A stretch of DNA of 64,000 nt from Lelliottia jeotgali (GCA_002271215.1 CP018628.1:496001-560000); one strand, 5' to 3'; positions 1 to 8,424 are shown, numbered from the stretch's first letter. Made by a program: numbers and translations. Notes: generated from the letters alone by a model not told the origin.

Positions 1-50
1 CGCTGACATGTGAGTAAAATGTGCGCCACACAGAAGAGGGATAGTGACGT

Positions 51-1424
51 ATGCGCATTCATATATTGGGGATTTGTGGCACTTTCATGGGCGGACTGGC
101 GATGCTGGCGCGCTCTTTAGGCCATGAGGTGACGGGTTCGGACGCCAATGTGTATCCGCCAATGAGCACATTGCTCGAGAAACAGGGCATCGATCTGATT
201 TCGGGATATGACGCCAGCCAACTGGACGATGAGCCTGATTTAGTGATTATCGGCAACGCCATGACCCGTGGTAATCCGTGTGTGGAAGCGGTGCTGGAAC
301 GCAACATTCCGTTCATGTCTGGCCCACAGTGGCTGCATGATTTCGTGCTGCGCGATCGCTGGGTGCTGGCCGTGGCCGGTACGCACGGCAAAACCACCAC
401 CGCCGGAATGGCGACCTGGATTTTAGAGGCTTGCGGCTACAAGCCGGGCTTTGTGATCGGCGGCGTACCGGGGAATTTTGACGTTTCCGCGCGTTTGGGC
501 GACAGCCCGTTCTTCGTGATTGAAGCGGATGAATATGACTGCGCGTTCTTCGACAAGCGTTCCAAATTCGTGCATTACTGCCCGCGCACGCTGATCCTCA
601 ATAACCTTGAGTTTGATCACGCAGACATTTTTGACGATCTGAAAGCGATTCAGAAACAGTTCCACCACCTGGTGCGCATCGTGCCGGGCCAGGGGCGCAT
701 TATCTACCCGGAAAACGACATCAATCTGAAACAGACGATGGCGATGGGCTGCTGGAGCGAACAGGAGCTGGTAGGCGAGCAGGGCCACTGGCAGGCGAAG
801 AAACTGACCACCGACGCCTCCGAATGGGAAGTGTGGCTGGACGGTGAGAAAGTCGGCGAAGTGAAGTGGGCGCTGGTCGGCGAACACAACATGCATAACG
901 GTCTGATGGCGATTGCTGCCGCGCGTCACGTGGGCGTCCTGCCTGCCGATGCGGCGAATGCGCTTAACACGTTCATCAACGCCCGTCGTCGTCTCGAACT
1001 GCGCGGTGAAGCCAACGGCGTGACCGTGTACGACGATTTCGCCCATCACCCAACGGCGATCCTCGCGACGCTGGCTGCCCTGCGTGGCAAAGTGGGCGGC
1101 ACGGCGCGGATTCTGGCAGTGCTGGAACCGCGCTCGAATACCATGAAAATGGGGCTCAGTAAGGACGATCTCGCACCGTCGTTAGGCCGTGCGGATGAAG
1201 TCTTCCTCCTGCAACCGCAGCATATCCCGTGGCAGGTAGCGGAAGTGGCGGAAGCGTGCATTCAGCCTGCGCACTGGCATGCGGACGTAGACACATTAGC
1301 GGATATGATCGTCAAAACGGCGCAGCCGGGCGATCACATTCTGGTGATGAGTAACGGTGGTTTTGGTGGGATTCATCAGAAACTGCTGGACGGTCTGGCG
1401 AAGAAAGCACAAGCGGTAGAGTAG
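51..1424 (+). CDS. mpl: UDP-N-acetylmuramate:L-alanyl-gamma-D-glutamyl-meso-diaminopimelate ligase
   Basis: Murein-peptide ligase of the Mur ligase superfamily. It reattaches the recycled tripeptide L-Ala-gamma-D-Glu-meso-DAP to UDP-MurNAc in the cytoplasm, using ATP. The 457-residue product starts MRIHILGICGTFMGG (nucleotide-binding N-terminal fold). It has the Mur P-loop GTHGKTTT near residue 109 and the central EADEYD motif near residue 160, and its length matches the E. coli protein. The ATG at 51 follows a purine-rich stretch (agaagaggga). Its position upstream of darP and pmbA matches the E. coli chromosome. Identification is by whole-sequence recognition and is secure. Confidence 0.97.
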   Translation: MRIHILGICGTFMGGLAMLARSLGHEVTGSDANVYPPMSTLLEKQGIDLISGYDASQLDDEPDLVIIGNAMTRGNPCVEAVLERNIPFMSGPQWLHDFVLRDRWVLAVAGTHGKTTTAGMATWILEACGYKPGFVIGGVPGNFDVSARLGDSPFFVIEADEYDCAFFDKRSKFVHYCPRTLILNNLEFDHADIFDDLKAIQKQFHHLVRIVPGQGRIIYPENDINLKQTMAMGCWSEQELVGEQGHWQAKKLTTDASEWEVWLDGEKVGEVKWALVGEHNMHNGLMAIAAARHVGVLPADAANALNTFINARRRLELRGEANGVTVYDDFAHHPTAILATLAALRGKVGGTARILAVLEPRSNTMKMGLSKDDLAPSLGRADEVFLLQPQHIPWQVAEVAEACIQPAHWHADVDTLADMIVKTAQPGDHILVMSNGGFGGIHQKLLDGLAKKAQAVE

Positions 1425-1429
1425 CTGTT

Positions 1430-1533
1430 GTGCCCGGTGGCGCTTTGCTTACCGGGCCTACAGAATCGTTGGGCGGATAACCATCCGGGCCGACAACATC
1501 GTAGGCCGGATAAGCGCAGCGCCATCCGGCAAA
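1430..1533. repeat. BIME: two opposed REP elements
   Basis: A pair of REP sequences lies between the convergent ends of mpl and darP. The first reads gcccggtggcgct...accgggc and the second gtaggccggataagcgcagcgccatccggca, facing each other as in a bacterial interspersed mosaic element. Such palindromes at the 3' ends of convergent genes usually stabilise or end transcripts. Close relatives recur at 16697 and 31869. Confidence 0.85.
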
Positions 1534-1537
1534 AAAC

Positions 1538-2089
1538 TTAACCTTCGTTCTCAGCCAGCTCGCGCAGATACTGGAAAATCAGGCGCGCAGATTTCGGCGG
1601 CTTATTCCCTTCTTTCTCTTTCTTCGCGTTACGGATAAGCGAACGTAACTGCTGGCGGTCAGCGTCCGGCCACAGGTTCAATACTTCTGCGACGGCATCG
1701 TCACCGTTATCGACCAGACGGTCGCGGATCTGCTCAAGCTTATGGAACAGCGCAACCTGCTGGTTGTGACGGTTCTTCAGCTTATCCAGCGCCTGGCGGA
1801 TCGGTTCTACGTCACGCTGGCGCAGCATTTTACCAATCAGCTGAAGCTGACGGCGACGGCCTTCTTTTTTGATTCGTTGGGCCAGTTCAATGGCACCGCG
1901 CAGATCCGGGTCGAGCGGGAGTTTATCCAGCGCGTTTTTACCCAGTTCTACCATTTCCGCACCAAGTTGTTTTAACTCTTCGGCGTCGCGTTTAATTTCA
2001 CTTTTACTGACCCAGATGATTTCATCATCTTCGTCTTCGATGTCATCACCGGGAACGTCGTCGAGCCAGTCTTCGGGCTGCTTAGTCAT
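1538..2089 (-). CDS. darP: Ribosome-associated protein DarP (YjgA), 50S assembly factor
   Basis: The 183-residue protein associates with late 50S precursors and promotes maturation of the peptidyl-transferase centre. It begins [16 protein letters not shown], has the acidic N-terminus (EDEDDE), and ends in the basic helical region [19 protein letters not shown] typical of DUF615 proteins. The longer frame reaches 2137, but the family N-terminus MTKQPEDW fixes the start at 2089, preceded by an aggagcctgac ribosome-binding sequence on the minus strand. It is divergent from pmbA, so the roughly 95 bp between them carry both promoters. Confidence 0.95.
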   Translation of the reverse strand: MTKQPEDWLDDVPGDDIEDEDDEIIWVSKSEIKRDAEELKQLGAEMVELGKNALDKLPLDPDLRGAIELAQRIKKEGRRRQLQLIGKMLRQRDVEPIRQALDKLKNRHNQQVALFHKLEQIRDRLVDNGDDAVAEVLNLWPDADRQQLRSLIRNAKKEKEGNKPPKSARLIFQYLRELAENEG

Positions 2090-2183
2090 GTCAGGCTCCT
2101 TAAAAAAGAGGCTAATGTTACCAGTTAAGACGCGCACTGAAAAACGGTTCTCTGTTAGACTTCAGATAACTCCCTCTTACAGT

Positions 2184-3536
2184 ATGGCATTTGCGATGAA
2201 AGTAACCTCACAAGTTGAAGCGCAGCGTAAGATTCTTGAAGAAGCGGTATCCACAGCACTGATGCTGGCCTCAGGCCAATCCGACGGCGCAGAAGTGGCG
2301 GTCAGTAAGACCACGGGCATTAGCGTCAGCACCCGCTTTGGCGAAGTGGAAAACGTTGAATTTAACAGTGACGGCGCGCTGGGGATTACGGTTTATCACC
2401 AGAATCGCAAAGGCAGCGCCTCTTCGACCGATCTCAGCCCGGATGCCATTGCCCGTACCGTGCAGGCCGCGCTGGATATTGCGCGCTACACCTCGCCAGA
2501 CCCGTACGCGGGCGTGGCAGACAAAGAGCTGCTGGCGTTTGACGCCCCGGATCTGGACCTGTTCCACCCGGCTGAAGTCACCCCGGACGAAGCCATCGAG
2601 CTGGCGGCGCGCGCAGAACAGGCGTCGCTTAAAGCCGATAAACGCATCACCAATACCGAGGGCGGCAGCTTCAACAGCCACTACGGAATCAAGGTATTCG
2701 GCAACAGCCACGGCATGTTGCAGGGCTACTGCTCAACACGTCACTCTCTCTCCAGCTGCGTTATCGCCGAAGAAAACGGCGATATGGAACGTGATTACGC
2801 CTACACCATTGGCCGTGCGATGGGCGATTTGCAGTCTCCTGAGTGGGTCGGTGAAGATTGTGCAAGACGCACTCTTTCGCGTCTGTCTCCGCGCAAACTG
2901 TCGACCATGAAAGCGCCAGTTATTTTTGCCAATGAAGTGGCAACCGGTCTGTTTGGCCATCTGGTCGGCGCGATTGCGGGTGGGGCGGTGTATCGTAAAT
3001 CCACCTTCCTGCTCGACGCGCTGGGCACCCAAATTCTGCCAGAATGGCTGACCATCGAAGAACATCCGCACCTGCTGAAAGGGCTGGCGTCCACGCCGTT
3101 CGACAGCGAAGGCGTGCGCACCGAACGTCGTGACATTATCAAAGACGGCGTGCTGACCCAGTGGCTGCTGACCAACTATTCTGCGCGCAAACTGGGGCTG
3201 AAAAGTACCGGTCACGCGGGCGGCATCCACAACTGGCGCATCGAAGGCCAGGGCCTGAACTTTGAACAGATGCTCAAGCAGATGGGTACCGGCCTGGTGG
3301 TCACCGAGCTGATGGGCCAGGGCGTGAGCGGCATCACCGGCGATTACTCGCGCGGTGCGGCGGGCTTCTGGGTCGAAAATGGTGAAATTCAGTACCCGGT
3401 GAGCGAAATTACCATCGCCGGTAACTTAAAAGATATGTGGCGCAATATTGTTACGGTCGGTAACGATATTGAAACGCGCAGCAATATACAGTGTGGTTCA
3501 GTGCTGTTACCGGAGATGAAAATCGCCGGCCAGTAA
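2184..3536 (+). CDS. pmbA: Metalloprotease PmbA (TldE), subunit of the TldD/TldE complex
   Basis: PmbA/TldE forms a heterodimeric zinc protease with TldD. The complex matures microcin B17 and degrades unfolded peptides such as the CcdA antitoxin. The 450-residue product starts [20 protein letters not shown] and matches the E. coli sequence almost throughout, including [17 protein letters not shown], the [21 protein letters not shown] block and the C-terminus LPEMKIAGQ. The reading frame is open back to 1869, but homology sets the start at ATG 2184. tldD is not in this window, as expected, since it lies elsewhere in the enterobacterial chromosome. Confidence 0.97.
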   Translation: MAFAMKVTSQVEAQRKILEEAVSTALMLASGQSDGAEVAVSKTTGISVSTRFGEVENVEFNSDGALGITVYHQNRKGSASSTDLSPDAIARTVQAALDIARYTSPDPYAGVADKELLAFDAPDLDLFHPAEVTPDEAIELAARAEQASLKADKRITNTEGGSFNSHYGIKVFGNSHGMLQGYCSTRHSLSSCVIAEENGDMERDYAYTIGRAMGDLQSPEWVGEDCARRTLSRLSPRKLSTMKAPVIFANEVATGLFGHLVGAIAGGAVYRKSTFLLDALGTQILPEWLTIEEHPHLLKGLASTPFDSEGVRTERRDIIKDGVLTQWLLTNYSARKLGLKSTGHAGGIHNWRIEGQGLNFEQMLKQMGTGLVVTELMGQGVSGITGDYSRGAAGFWVENGEIQYPVSEITIAGNLKDMWRNIVTVGNDIETRSNIQCGSVLLPEMKIAGQ

Positions 3537-3539
3537 TAC

Positions 3540-3725
3540 CCGTCATACTTCGAGCTGCAGGTGCGTTGGCTGCGCGTGCTCACCCAATCACTTACTTTAG
3601 TAAGCTCCTGGGGACTCGCGCACTTGCCGCGTGACTCGGCCAGTGGCCTCGCCCCTTCGGGGCCAGCGCATGCGCTGTTCAAAACGCTGTGCGTTTTGTC
3701 CTGCAACTCGAATTATTTGGGTATT
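3540..3725. repeat. Long palindromic intergenic repeat (enterobacterial family, about 185 bp)
   Basis: The two ends are inverted copies (cgtcatacttcgagctgcagg at the left; cctgcaactcgaattatttggg at the right), so the whole element can fold. Inside lie smaller hairpins: cccaatcacttactttagtaag...cctgggg, ccccttcgggg, cagcgcatgcgctg and aaaacgc..gcgtttt. It sits between pmbA and cybC. A diverged relative of the left half occurs at 29566-29680, and the right-hand hairpin block recurs at 26907-26963. I know this type of element from Enterobacteriaceae intergenic regions but assign no formal name. Confidence 0.75.
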
Positions 3726-3753
3726 CTTTTCATAATAAAAAAGGAAGTGAGCA

Positions 3754-4140
3754 ATGTATAAAAGCCTGTTAGCCGTCGTCGTCGCTTCAACCCTGGTCAT
3801 GAGTTCGGCTGCGTTTTCCGCCGATCTTGAAGACAATATGGATACCCTCAGCGCCAATCTGAAAGTGGTGCAAAAAACCGATAATGCGACGGAAATGAAA
3901 GACGCATTAACCAAAATGCGTGCCGCCGCGCTCGATGCGCAAAAAGCGACGCCGCCGAAGCTGGAAAACGCGGCGCCAGACAGCGCGGAGATGAAAGATT
4001 TCCGTCACGGTTTTGACGTGCTGGTCGGGCAGATCGACGGTGCGCTGAAGCTCGCCAACGAAGGCAAGGTCAAAGAAGCGCAGGCCGCTGCTGACGGCTT
4101 CGTCACCACGCGCAACGAGTACCACAAAAAGTATCGTTAA
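3754..4140 (+). CDS. cybC: Cytochrome b562, periplasmic
   Basis: Small four-helix-bundle b-type cytochrome of the periplasm. The 128-residue precursor has a 22-residue signal peptide ending SSAAFS, and the mature chain starts ADLEDNM. The axial haem ligands are visible as Met29 (mature Met7) and His124 (mature His102, in RNEYHKKYR). The start ATG follows aaaggaagtgagca, a good ribosome-binding site. The gene is full length here; as I recall, the K-12 copy is truncated. Its electron partners are unknown. It ends convergently with the hok-like gene, sharing a terminator-like hairpin at 4175. Confidence 0.95.
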   Translation: MYKSLLAVVVASTLVMSSAAFSADLEDNMDTLSANLKVVQKTDNATEMKDALTKMRAAALDAQKATPPKLENAAPDSAEMKDFRHGFDVLVGQIDGALKLANEGKVKEAQAAADGFVTTRNEYHKKYR

Positions 4141-4174
4141 ATGGGTGCCTGAGCTGTACGCCTGGTCTCGTGAT

Positions 4175-4199
4175 GCGGAGGCATACTCCCTGCCTCCGC
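4175..4199. terminator. Hairpin between convergent cybC and hok-like gene
   Basis: The perfect 9-bp stem gcggaggca / tgcctccgc with a 7-nt loop lies between the stop of cybC (4140) and the minus-strand stop of the hok-like toxin (4211). It could end both transcripts. In hok mRNAs the folded 3' end also controls processing, so it may serve that role. No long T run follows on either strand. Confidence 0.55.
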
Positions 4200-4210
4200 G
4201 TGTTAGCTCC

Positions 4211-4366
4211 TTACTTCCCGGAGCGGCAGTCCATCCGCGCAACTAACTCCAGCGAACCCTGACGAAAACGGAGCTCGCAAAGCGTTTTGCGGTTTACCAG
4301 AGATAAGATGATTAGTGTCAAAGCAATAATCATCAGAGCCCTGATAATCGGTTTCTGCTGCTTCAT
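4211..4366 (-). CDS. Hok/Gef-family type I toxin (small membrane protein)
   Basis: The minus-strand ATG at 4366, preceded by aaggaggcatcc, opens a 51-residue frame that starts MKQQKPIIRALMI and ends ARMDCRSGK. The family layout is clear: a short basic N-terminus (KQQK), one hydrophobic membrane helix (residues 7-24), the NRKTLCELRFRQG segment that matches the (T/V)RK-LCE-R-R-G signature of HokA-E and HokC/Gef, and a second cysteine near the C-terminus. Hok proteins insert in the inner membrane and collapse the proton-motive force. The upstream RNA folds at 4424-4494 fit a hok/sok leader. Whether the toxin is active cannot be told from sequence. Confidence 0.82.
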   Translation of the reverse strand: MKQQKPIIRALMIIALTLIILSLVNRKTLCELRFRQGSLELVARMDCRSGK

Positions 4367-4394
4367 GGATGCCTCCTTGGCAGCGGGTAAGGCA

Positions 4395-4500
4395 TTACTT
4401 CACGTGTCTAGACGTGTTGTTTCAGCCCCGACCCTGATTTAAATTCAGGTAGGGGCTTTCCACTTTCCGTCCCATGCATGAGACAGTTAGTCTCAAGCAC
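4395..4500. ncRNA. hok mRNA leader with candidate sok antisense RNA
   Basis: Read on the minus strand, this is the 5' leader of the hok-like mRNA. It contains the stem gagac/gtctc (4480-4494) inside ggtgcttgagac...gtctca, the position and sequence expected of the tac stem, then a stem agcccc/ggggct enclosing cctga/tcagg (4424-4457). Read on the plus strand, the second stem is followed by tttcc and could terminate a sok-like antisense RNA running from about 4395 to about 4460; a smaller hairpin cacgt/acgtg lies at 4401-4416. The RNA ends are inferred, and no promoter was assigned. Confidence 0.45.
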
Positions 4501-4796
4501 CCACGCGCACTCTATCGAATCCCCATAAGAAAACCTTATCCACGTCACATTTCTACGAGCCCACTCGTAAACTTTTTCGTTCTCGTTCCCGCCGTTTGAC
4601 CCTCGAATAGCGTGATATTCATCACGTGAATCCAGCTGATAATTCATATTTGCCGCAATTATGTGGCACAGATCACTGGTGCCGCTTTCCTTTCCACTTC
4701 GAAGTGGAAAACAACTCGCTACAAACATTTCACAGCCAGCGTTAGTTTGAACCCAGAGCCATTAACGGGGTAAGACGAGTGATTAACGGAGCGGTA

Positions 4797-5117
4797 ATGA
4801 ACGACGTTGGGGAACAGGCAGCGCAAACGCAAAAGCTCGCCGACACCATGCTGGAGCAGGTTTTCACCCTGCTTGCCCATAACAACATCATTCCCAATGA
4901 CGTCCAGGTGCAAATGCTGACTTCACACGTTCGTGCGATGGCGCACCGGTCTGTGACCGGCGAGCCGCTGCCGGAGGTGGAAGCCGACCTGTTTGACGAA
5001 ATTTCTGCAGATTCAATGCGACTTGCCCGCGAAGTGGTGGCGCAGTTCGGCAATCTTCCTGATGAAGAAGCCTGGCTGCTCTCCGTTCACTTCGAAGTCG
5101 CGAAAGACAACCTTTAA
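4797..5117 (+). CDS. Small single-PRD-domain protein, first gene of the DUF4310-4312 locus
   Basis: The 106-residue soluble protein consists of one PTS regulation domain (PRD): conserved His in LTSHVRAMAHR, an acidic middle, and a second His in the closing EEAWLLSVHFEVAK. PRDs are normally phosphorylated by the PTS to control antiterminators. Here the domain stands alone without DNA- or RNA-binding parts. This resembles the small PRD family that travels with the next four genes in Firmicutes and Gammaproteobacteria (recalled as the EF_0829 type). ATG 4797 has ggag 6 nt upstream; an in-frame GTG at 4779 is an alternative start. The next gene starts 11 bp downstream. Confidence 0.75.
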   Translation: MNDVGEQAAQTQKLADTMLEQVFTLLAHNNIIPNDVQVQMLTSHVRAMAHRSVTGEPLPEVEADLFDEISADSMRLAREVVAQFGNLPDEEAWLLSVHFEVAKDNL

Positions 5118-5128
5118 GGAGCAATACC

Positions 5129-5491
5129 ATGGAACAAATTACTGTAGTCATCGGCGATCGTCTGGGCAAAGGCCAGAAAGTGGCCCTCGGCGTTGAAAAA
5201 GCGGGCGGTCGTGCGGTTGTCGTGCCGGGTGTCGCGGCGGATATGAAACTGGGCGATGTGATGAAAGCGGAAAACGCTACTTTCGGCATCTCTTTCTGCG
5301 GCAGTGGCGGCGCTGGCGCTATCACCGCGCAGACCAAATATGGCTACAAAGCCAAATACGGCATGCGTTCAGTGGAAGAGGGTGTTACCGCCATCAACGA
5401 AGGCTGCAACGTGCTGGGCTTTGGCTTTATGGATAAAGAAGAGCTGGGCGAACGTCTGGTGCAGGCGTGGCAGAAGAAGCACGGCGCATAA
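5129..5491 (+). CDS. Glycine-rich SFCGS-family small protein (putative transporter-associated)
   Basis: The 120-residue soluble protein starts MEQITVVIGDRLGKGQKV. It is rich in glycine and has the hallmark loop ISFCGSGGAGAITAQT near residues 53-68. Loops with a cysteine flanked by small residues resemble the phosphocysteine loop of PTS EIIB domains, but that is my inference. The family is known only as a conserved partner of the following DUF4312/4311/4310 proteins. The ribosome-binding site is strong (aaggagcaatacc), with 2 bp to the next gene, so the two are translated together. Confidence 0.78.
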   Translation: MEQITVVIGDRLGKGQKVALGVEKAGGRAVVVPGVAADMKLGDVMKAENATFGISFCGSGGAGAITAQTKYGYKAKYGMRSVEEGVTAINEGCNVLGFGFMDKEELGERLVQAWQKKHGA

Positions 5492-5493
5492 GC

Positions 5494-5793
5494 ATGAAAG
5501 AACAATTCACCACCACGGTGAGAGTGAAAGGCAAAGGCGAGATGAAATCCCGCGCCTTTGCCGACGCACTAAACCATGTACAGGCGACGGTGATGAAAGC
5601 CTCGCCGCATATCTTACTGCGTATTGAGCCACAGGATGTGCAGGTTGTTCAGGCGCAAGAAGCGGTGCGTAAGGAAGCTTTTCTGTACTTCTTTTTGCGC
5701 CGGGAAAGACGCACTTACAGCGTGGAGCTGGATGTGACCGTCAACGTGACTGCCATCAATCTCGACAAGGTGGACTTTGTCACGCAACGCTGA
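5494..5793 (+). CDS. DUF4312-type small protein
   Basis: The 99-residue soluble protein starts MKEQFTTTVRVKGKGEMKSR. The frame is open back to 5467, but the start at 5494, two bases after the stop of the preceding gene, is the natural one. It has beta-strand-rich ends (FTTTVRVKG; TYSVELDVTVNVTAINL) around a basic amphipathic middle (KEAFLYFFLRRERR). I recognise it as the third member of the conserved SFCGS/DUF4312/DUF4311/DUF4310 cassette. No catalytic motif is evident. Its function is unknown, and a structural or regulatory subunit of a transporter is possible. Confidence 0.72.
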   Translation: MKEQFTTTVRVKGKGEMKSRAFADALNHVQATVMKASPHILLRIEPQDVQVVQAQEAVRKEAFLYFFLRRERRTYSVELDVTVNVTAINLDKVDFVTQR

Positions 5794-5815
5794 TTCTTAC
5801 TAATAGGGCAGACTA

Positions 5816-6592
5816 ATGTTCCTGATAATTTTAATAAAATCGCTCATCATCGGCGGCCTGGTTGGCGTCGGCGTGGGCGCCGGAGCGGCACGCATGTTTC
5901 ATGCGCCTACCACACAAGGTATGGGCGCGTTTCGTACGTTGGGGGAACTGAACTCCTGTGAAGGGGACCCGGCGTCTCACTTCTCCTTTGGTCTGGGGTT
6001 CTTCTTTAACGCCTGGGCATCGTCAGTGGCTGCGGGGGCATTCACTCAGGACGTTGACCATCGCATCATCCCTAACTGGGGGGCGGCGGCGCTGATGCTG
6101 AAAAACCGCAACGTCGGTGAAACCCTGCACGACCCGCGCAAAATGGCGATTGCCTGCGGCATCATCGGCATGTTCGTGGTCACCTTCCTTAACCTCACCG
6201 CCTCGTCCGTTCCGGCAGCCCTTCAGGTTACTGCTGTGAAGGTGCTGGTTCCGGCAGCCAACCTGCTGGTCAATACCGTAATGCCGGTAATTTTCTGGCT
6301 GGCGGCCATTGATGCGGGCAAAAAATCGGGCTTCTGGGCAACCGTGTTTGGCGGCGCAGCGCAGCTGATCATGGGTAACGCCGTACCGGGTCTGGTGCTG
6401 GGTATTCTGATCGGTAAAGGCGTCGAAGAGAGCGGCTGGAACCACGTCACCAAAGTGATGATGGTGGCTATCGTTCTGCTGTTCGTCCTGAGCGGATTCT
6501 TCCGTGGCTTCGACATGAAGATGATCGAATCCTTCCATCTGACCGTGCCGAACTGGCTCGATCTGATCCACAGCTCGCTCAGCGGCAAATAA
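5816..6592 (+). CDS. DUF4311-type integral membrane protein
   Basis: The 258-residue protein has about five to six hydrophobic segments: residues ~2-28 (glycine-rich GGLVGVGVGAGA), ~105-125, ~140-163, ~170-200 and ~213-235. A long, well-ordered loop after the first helix carries LNSCEGDPASHFSFG and AFTQDVDHRIIPNWG, which look like conserved functional elements. With DUF4310 it forms the membrane part of the cassette. The N-terminal helix is leader-like but lacks a cleavage site. The cassette is conserved but, as far as I recall, functionally uncharacterised; a permease role is inferred from topology and from the downstream catabolic enzymes. Confidence 0.72.
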   Translation: MFLIILIKSLIIGGLVGVGVGAGAARMFHAPTTQGMGAFRTLGELNSCEGDPASHFSFGLGFFFNAWASSVAAGAFTQDVDHRIIPNWGAAALMLKNRNVGETLHDPRKMAIACGIIGMFVVTFLNLTASSVPAALQVTAVKVLVPAANLLVNTVMPVIFWLAAIDAGKKSGFWATVFGGAAQLIMGNAVPGLVLGILIGKGVEESGWNHVTKVMMVAIVLLFVLSGFFRGFDMKMIESFHLTVPNWLDLIHSSLSGK

Positions 6593-6605
6593 CAGGAGCC
6601 TCTAA

Positions 6606-7247
6606 ATGGAACAGAATAAAGGTTTTTGGTATGCCGACTGGTCGTTCCCGATCTTCGTTGGCCTGCTCTCCTCCGGCGTCTTCGCCGGGACGCACATGTA
6701 CTACCTGTACGGCATCGGCGCGTTTAACGAAGTGGCCTTCGTGGCGATGTTGAAAGCAGGCATCGACACCGGCGTGTACGGCGCGGTGGCGGCGTTCGGC
6801 GCAAGCTTCCTGTTCGCCCGTATCATCGAAGGTTCCCTGGTGGGGATTCTGGATATCGGCGGCGCGATTCAGACCGGCGTCGGCCTCGGCGTTCCGGCGC
6901 TGCTGCTGGGCGCGGGGATCATGTTCCCGGTGACCAACTTCATCGCCTCGCTGGCGACCGGCCTGGTGATTGGTCTGGCGATTGGTTACGTCATCATTCT
7001 GGCGCGTAAATTCACCATCAATCAGAGCAACTCCACCTACGGGGCTGACGTGATGATGGGCGCGGGTAACGCCTCGGGCCGCTTCCTCGGGCCGTTGATT
7101 ATCCTCAGCGCCATGACCGCCTCCATTCCGATTGGTATCGGCTCCCTGGTCGGCGCGCTGCTGTTCTACCTCTGGCAGAAGCCGATTACCGGCGGCGCGA
7201 TCCTCGGCGCCATGATTTTAGGCTCGCTGTTCCCGGTAGCCCTTTAA
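6606..7247 (+). CDS. DUF4310-type integral membrane protein
   Basis: The 213-residue very hydrophobic protein has about six glycine/alanine-rich membrane segments (for example FPIFVGLLSSGVFAGTHMY, VPALLLGAGIMF, FIASLATGLVIGLAIGYVII, PLIILSAMTASIPIGIGSLVG and the C-terminal GGAILGAMILGSLFPVAL). It starts 13 bp after the DUF4311 gene behind aggagcc, and the two presumably form one membrane complex. The compact helices and Gly-rich pattern recall the membrane subunits of unusual PTS or ECF-type importers, without close similarity to either. A hairpin at 7253 separates it from the enzymes that follow. Confidence 0.72.
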   Translation: MEQNKGFWYADWSFPIFVGLLSSGVFAGTHMYYLYGIGAFNEVAFVAMLKAGIDTGVYGAVAAFGASFLFARIIEGSLVGILDIGGAIQTGVGLGVPALLLGAGIMFPVTNFIASLATGLVIGLAIGYVIILARKFTINQSNSTYGADVMMGAGNASGRFLGPLIILSAMTASIPIGIGSLVGALLFYLWQKPITGGAILGAMILGSLFPVAL

Positions 7248-7252
7248 CACCC

Positions 7253-7273
7253 ACGGGCGCTTCAGGCGCCCGT
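7253..7273 (+). terminator. Intra-operon hairpin between transporter-like and enzyme genes
   Basis: The perfect 8-bp stem acgggcgc / gcgcccgt with loop ttcag lies directly after the DUF4310 stop, followed by the short pyrimidine run cctttc. It could act as a partial terminator or an mRNA-stability element that sets different expression levels for the upstream and downstream parts of the operon. It contains no evident overlapping anti-terminator (RAT) sequence. Confidence 0.5.
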
Positions 7274-7290
7274 CCTTTCAGGAGATACGC

Positions 7291-8424
7291 ATGTTTGATT
7301 TACTCCTGCGCCGTGCGCGCCTCACCGACGATACCCTGACCGATATCGCCATCCAGGACGGTAAAATCGCAGCGCTGGGCGAGATTTCCACTCCCGCACA
7401 CAAAACCATCGAGCTGAACGGCGAAGTGTTTGTCAGCGCCGGCTGGATTGATTCCCACGTTCATTGCTACCCGAATTCCCCGATCTACCACGATGAGCCC
7501 GACAGCGTCGGCATCGCCACGGGCGTGACCTCGGTGGTGGATGCAGGCAGCACCGGTGCGGATGACGTGGACGACTTCTACGACATCACCCGCAAAGCGT
7601 CTACGGACGTTTTTGCCCTGCTGAACATCTCCCGCGTCGGGCTGATCGCCCAGAACGAACTGGCGAACATGGCTAATATCGACGCTGATGCGGTGAAACA
7701 GGCCGTTGCACGCCACCCGGATTTCATCGTTGGCCTGAAAGCGCGCATGAGCAGCAGCGTGGTCGGCGAAAACGGCATCACGCCGCTGGAACGTGCGAAA
7801 GCGATTCAGAAAGAGAACGGCGATCTGCCGCTGATGGTCCACATCGGCAATAACCCGCCGAATCTCGATGAGATCGCTGATTTGCTCAGCTCCGGCGACA
7901 TCATCACCCACTGCTACAACGGCAAACCGAACCGTATTCTGACGCCAGAAGGCGAGCTGCGCGCTTCCGTCACCCGTGCGCTGAAGCGCGGCGTGCGTCT
8001 GGACGTCGGCCACGGTACCGCGAGCTTTAGCTTTGAAGTGGCGAAACGCGCCATCGCGATGGGCATTCTGCCGCACACCATCAGCTCGGACATCTACTGC
8101 CGCAACCGCATCAACGGTCCGGTGGGCAGTCTGGCCAACGTGATGTCGAAATTCCTCGCCATTGGCATGTCGCTCCCGCAGGTGATCGAGTGTGTCACCG
8201 CCAACGCCGCCGATGGCCTGCGTCTGGCCCATAAAGGCCGCCTTCAGCCGGGTCTGGACGCCGACCTGACGCTGTTCACCGTCAAACGCCAGCCAACGCT
8301 GCTGGTGGATGCGGAAAACGACAGCCTGCAGGCTGAACATATTCTGGTGCCGCTTGCCGCGATCCGCGCGGGCAAGGGCTATATGACCGAACAAGGGAGT
8401 ACGGAAAATGCCTTCGATTTATGA
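7291..8424 (+). CDS. Amidohydrolase/deacetylase family metallohydrolase
   Basis: The 377-residue enzyme belongs to the amidohydrolase superfamily (dihydroorotase/N-acetyl-sugar deacetylase-like). It has the metal-binding pair His56 and His58 in DSHVHCYPN, a probable carbamylated lysine in GLKARMS, further ligands in LPLMVHIGN and ITHCYNG, and the terminal aspartate in ISSDIYC. The start has aggagatacgc upstream. Its 3' end overlaps the DgaE-like gene by 17 bp. In such loci the enzyme probably hydrolyses an amide on the imported compound before deamination; the substrate is unknown. Confidence 0.85.
   Translation: MFDLLLRRARLTDDTLTDIAIQDGKIAALGEISTPAHKTIELNGEVFVSAGWIDSHVHCYPNSPIYHDEPDSVGIATGVTSVVDAGSTGADDVDDFYDITRKASTDVFALLNISRVGLIAQNELANMANIDADAVKQAVARHPDFIVGLKARMSSSVVGENGITPLERAKAIQKENGDLPLMVHIGNNPPNLDEIADLLSSGDIITHCYNGKPNRILTPEGELRASVTRALKRGVRLDVGHGTASFSFEVAKRAIAMGILPHTISSDIYCRNRINGPVGSLANVMSKFLAIGMSLPQVIECVTANAADGLRLAHKGRLQPGLDADLTLFTVKRQPTLLVDAENDSLQAEHILVPLAAIRAGKGYMTEQGSTENAFDL

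Noticed and set aside
1869-2183. N-terminal extension of pmbA overlapping darP
   Set aside because: The frame is open by chance on the strand opposite darP; the family N-terminus lies at 2184.
4408-4728. Minus-strand frame of 106 codons upstream of the hok-like gene
   Set aside because: It runs through the conserved RNA folds of the hok leader, has no ribosome-binding site at either possible start (4728, 4647), and shows no recognised family. I treat it as untranslated leader plus chance.
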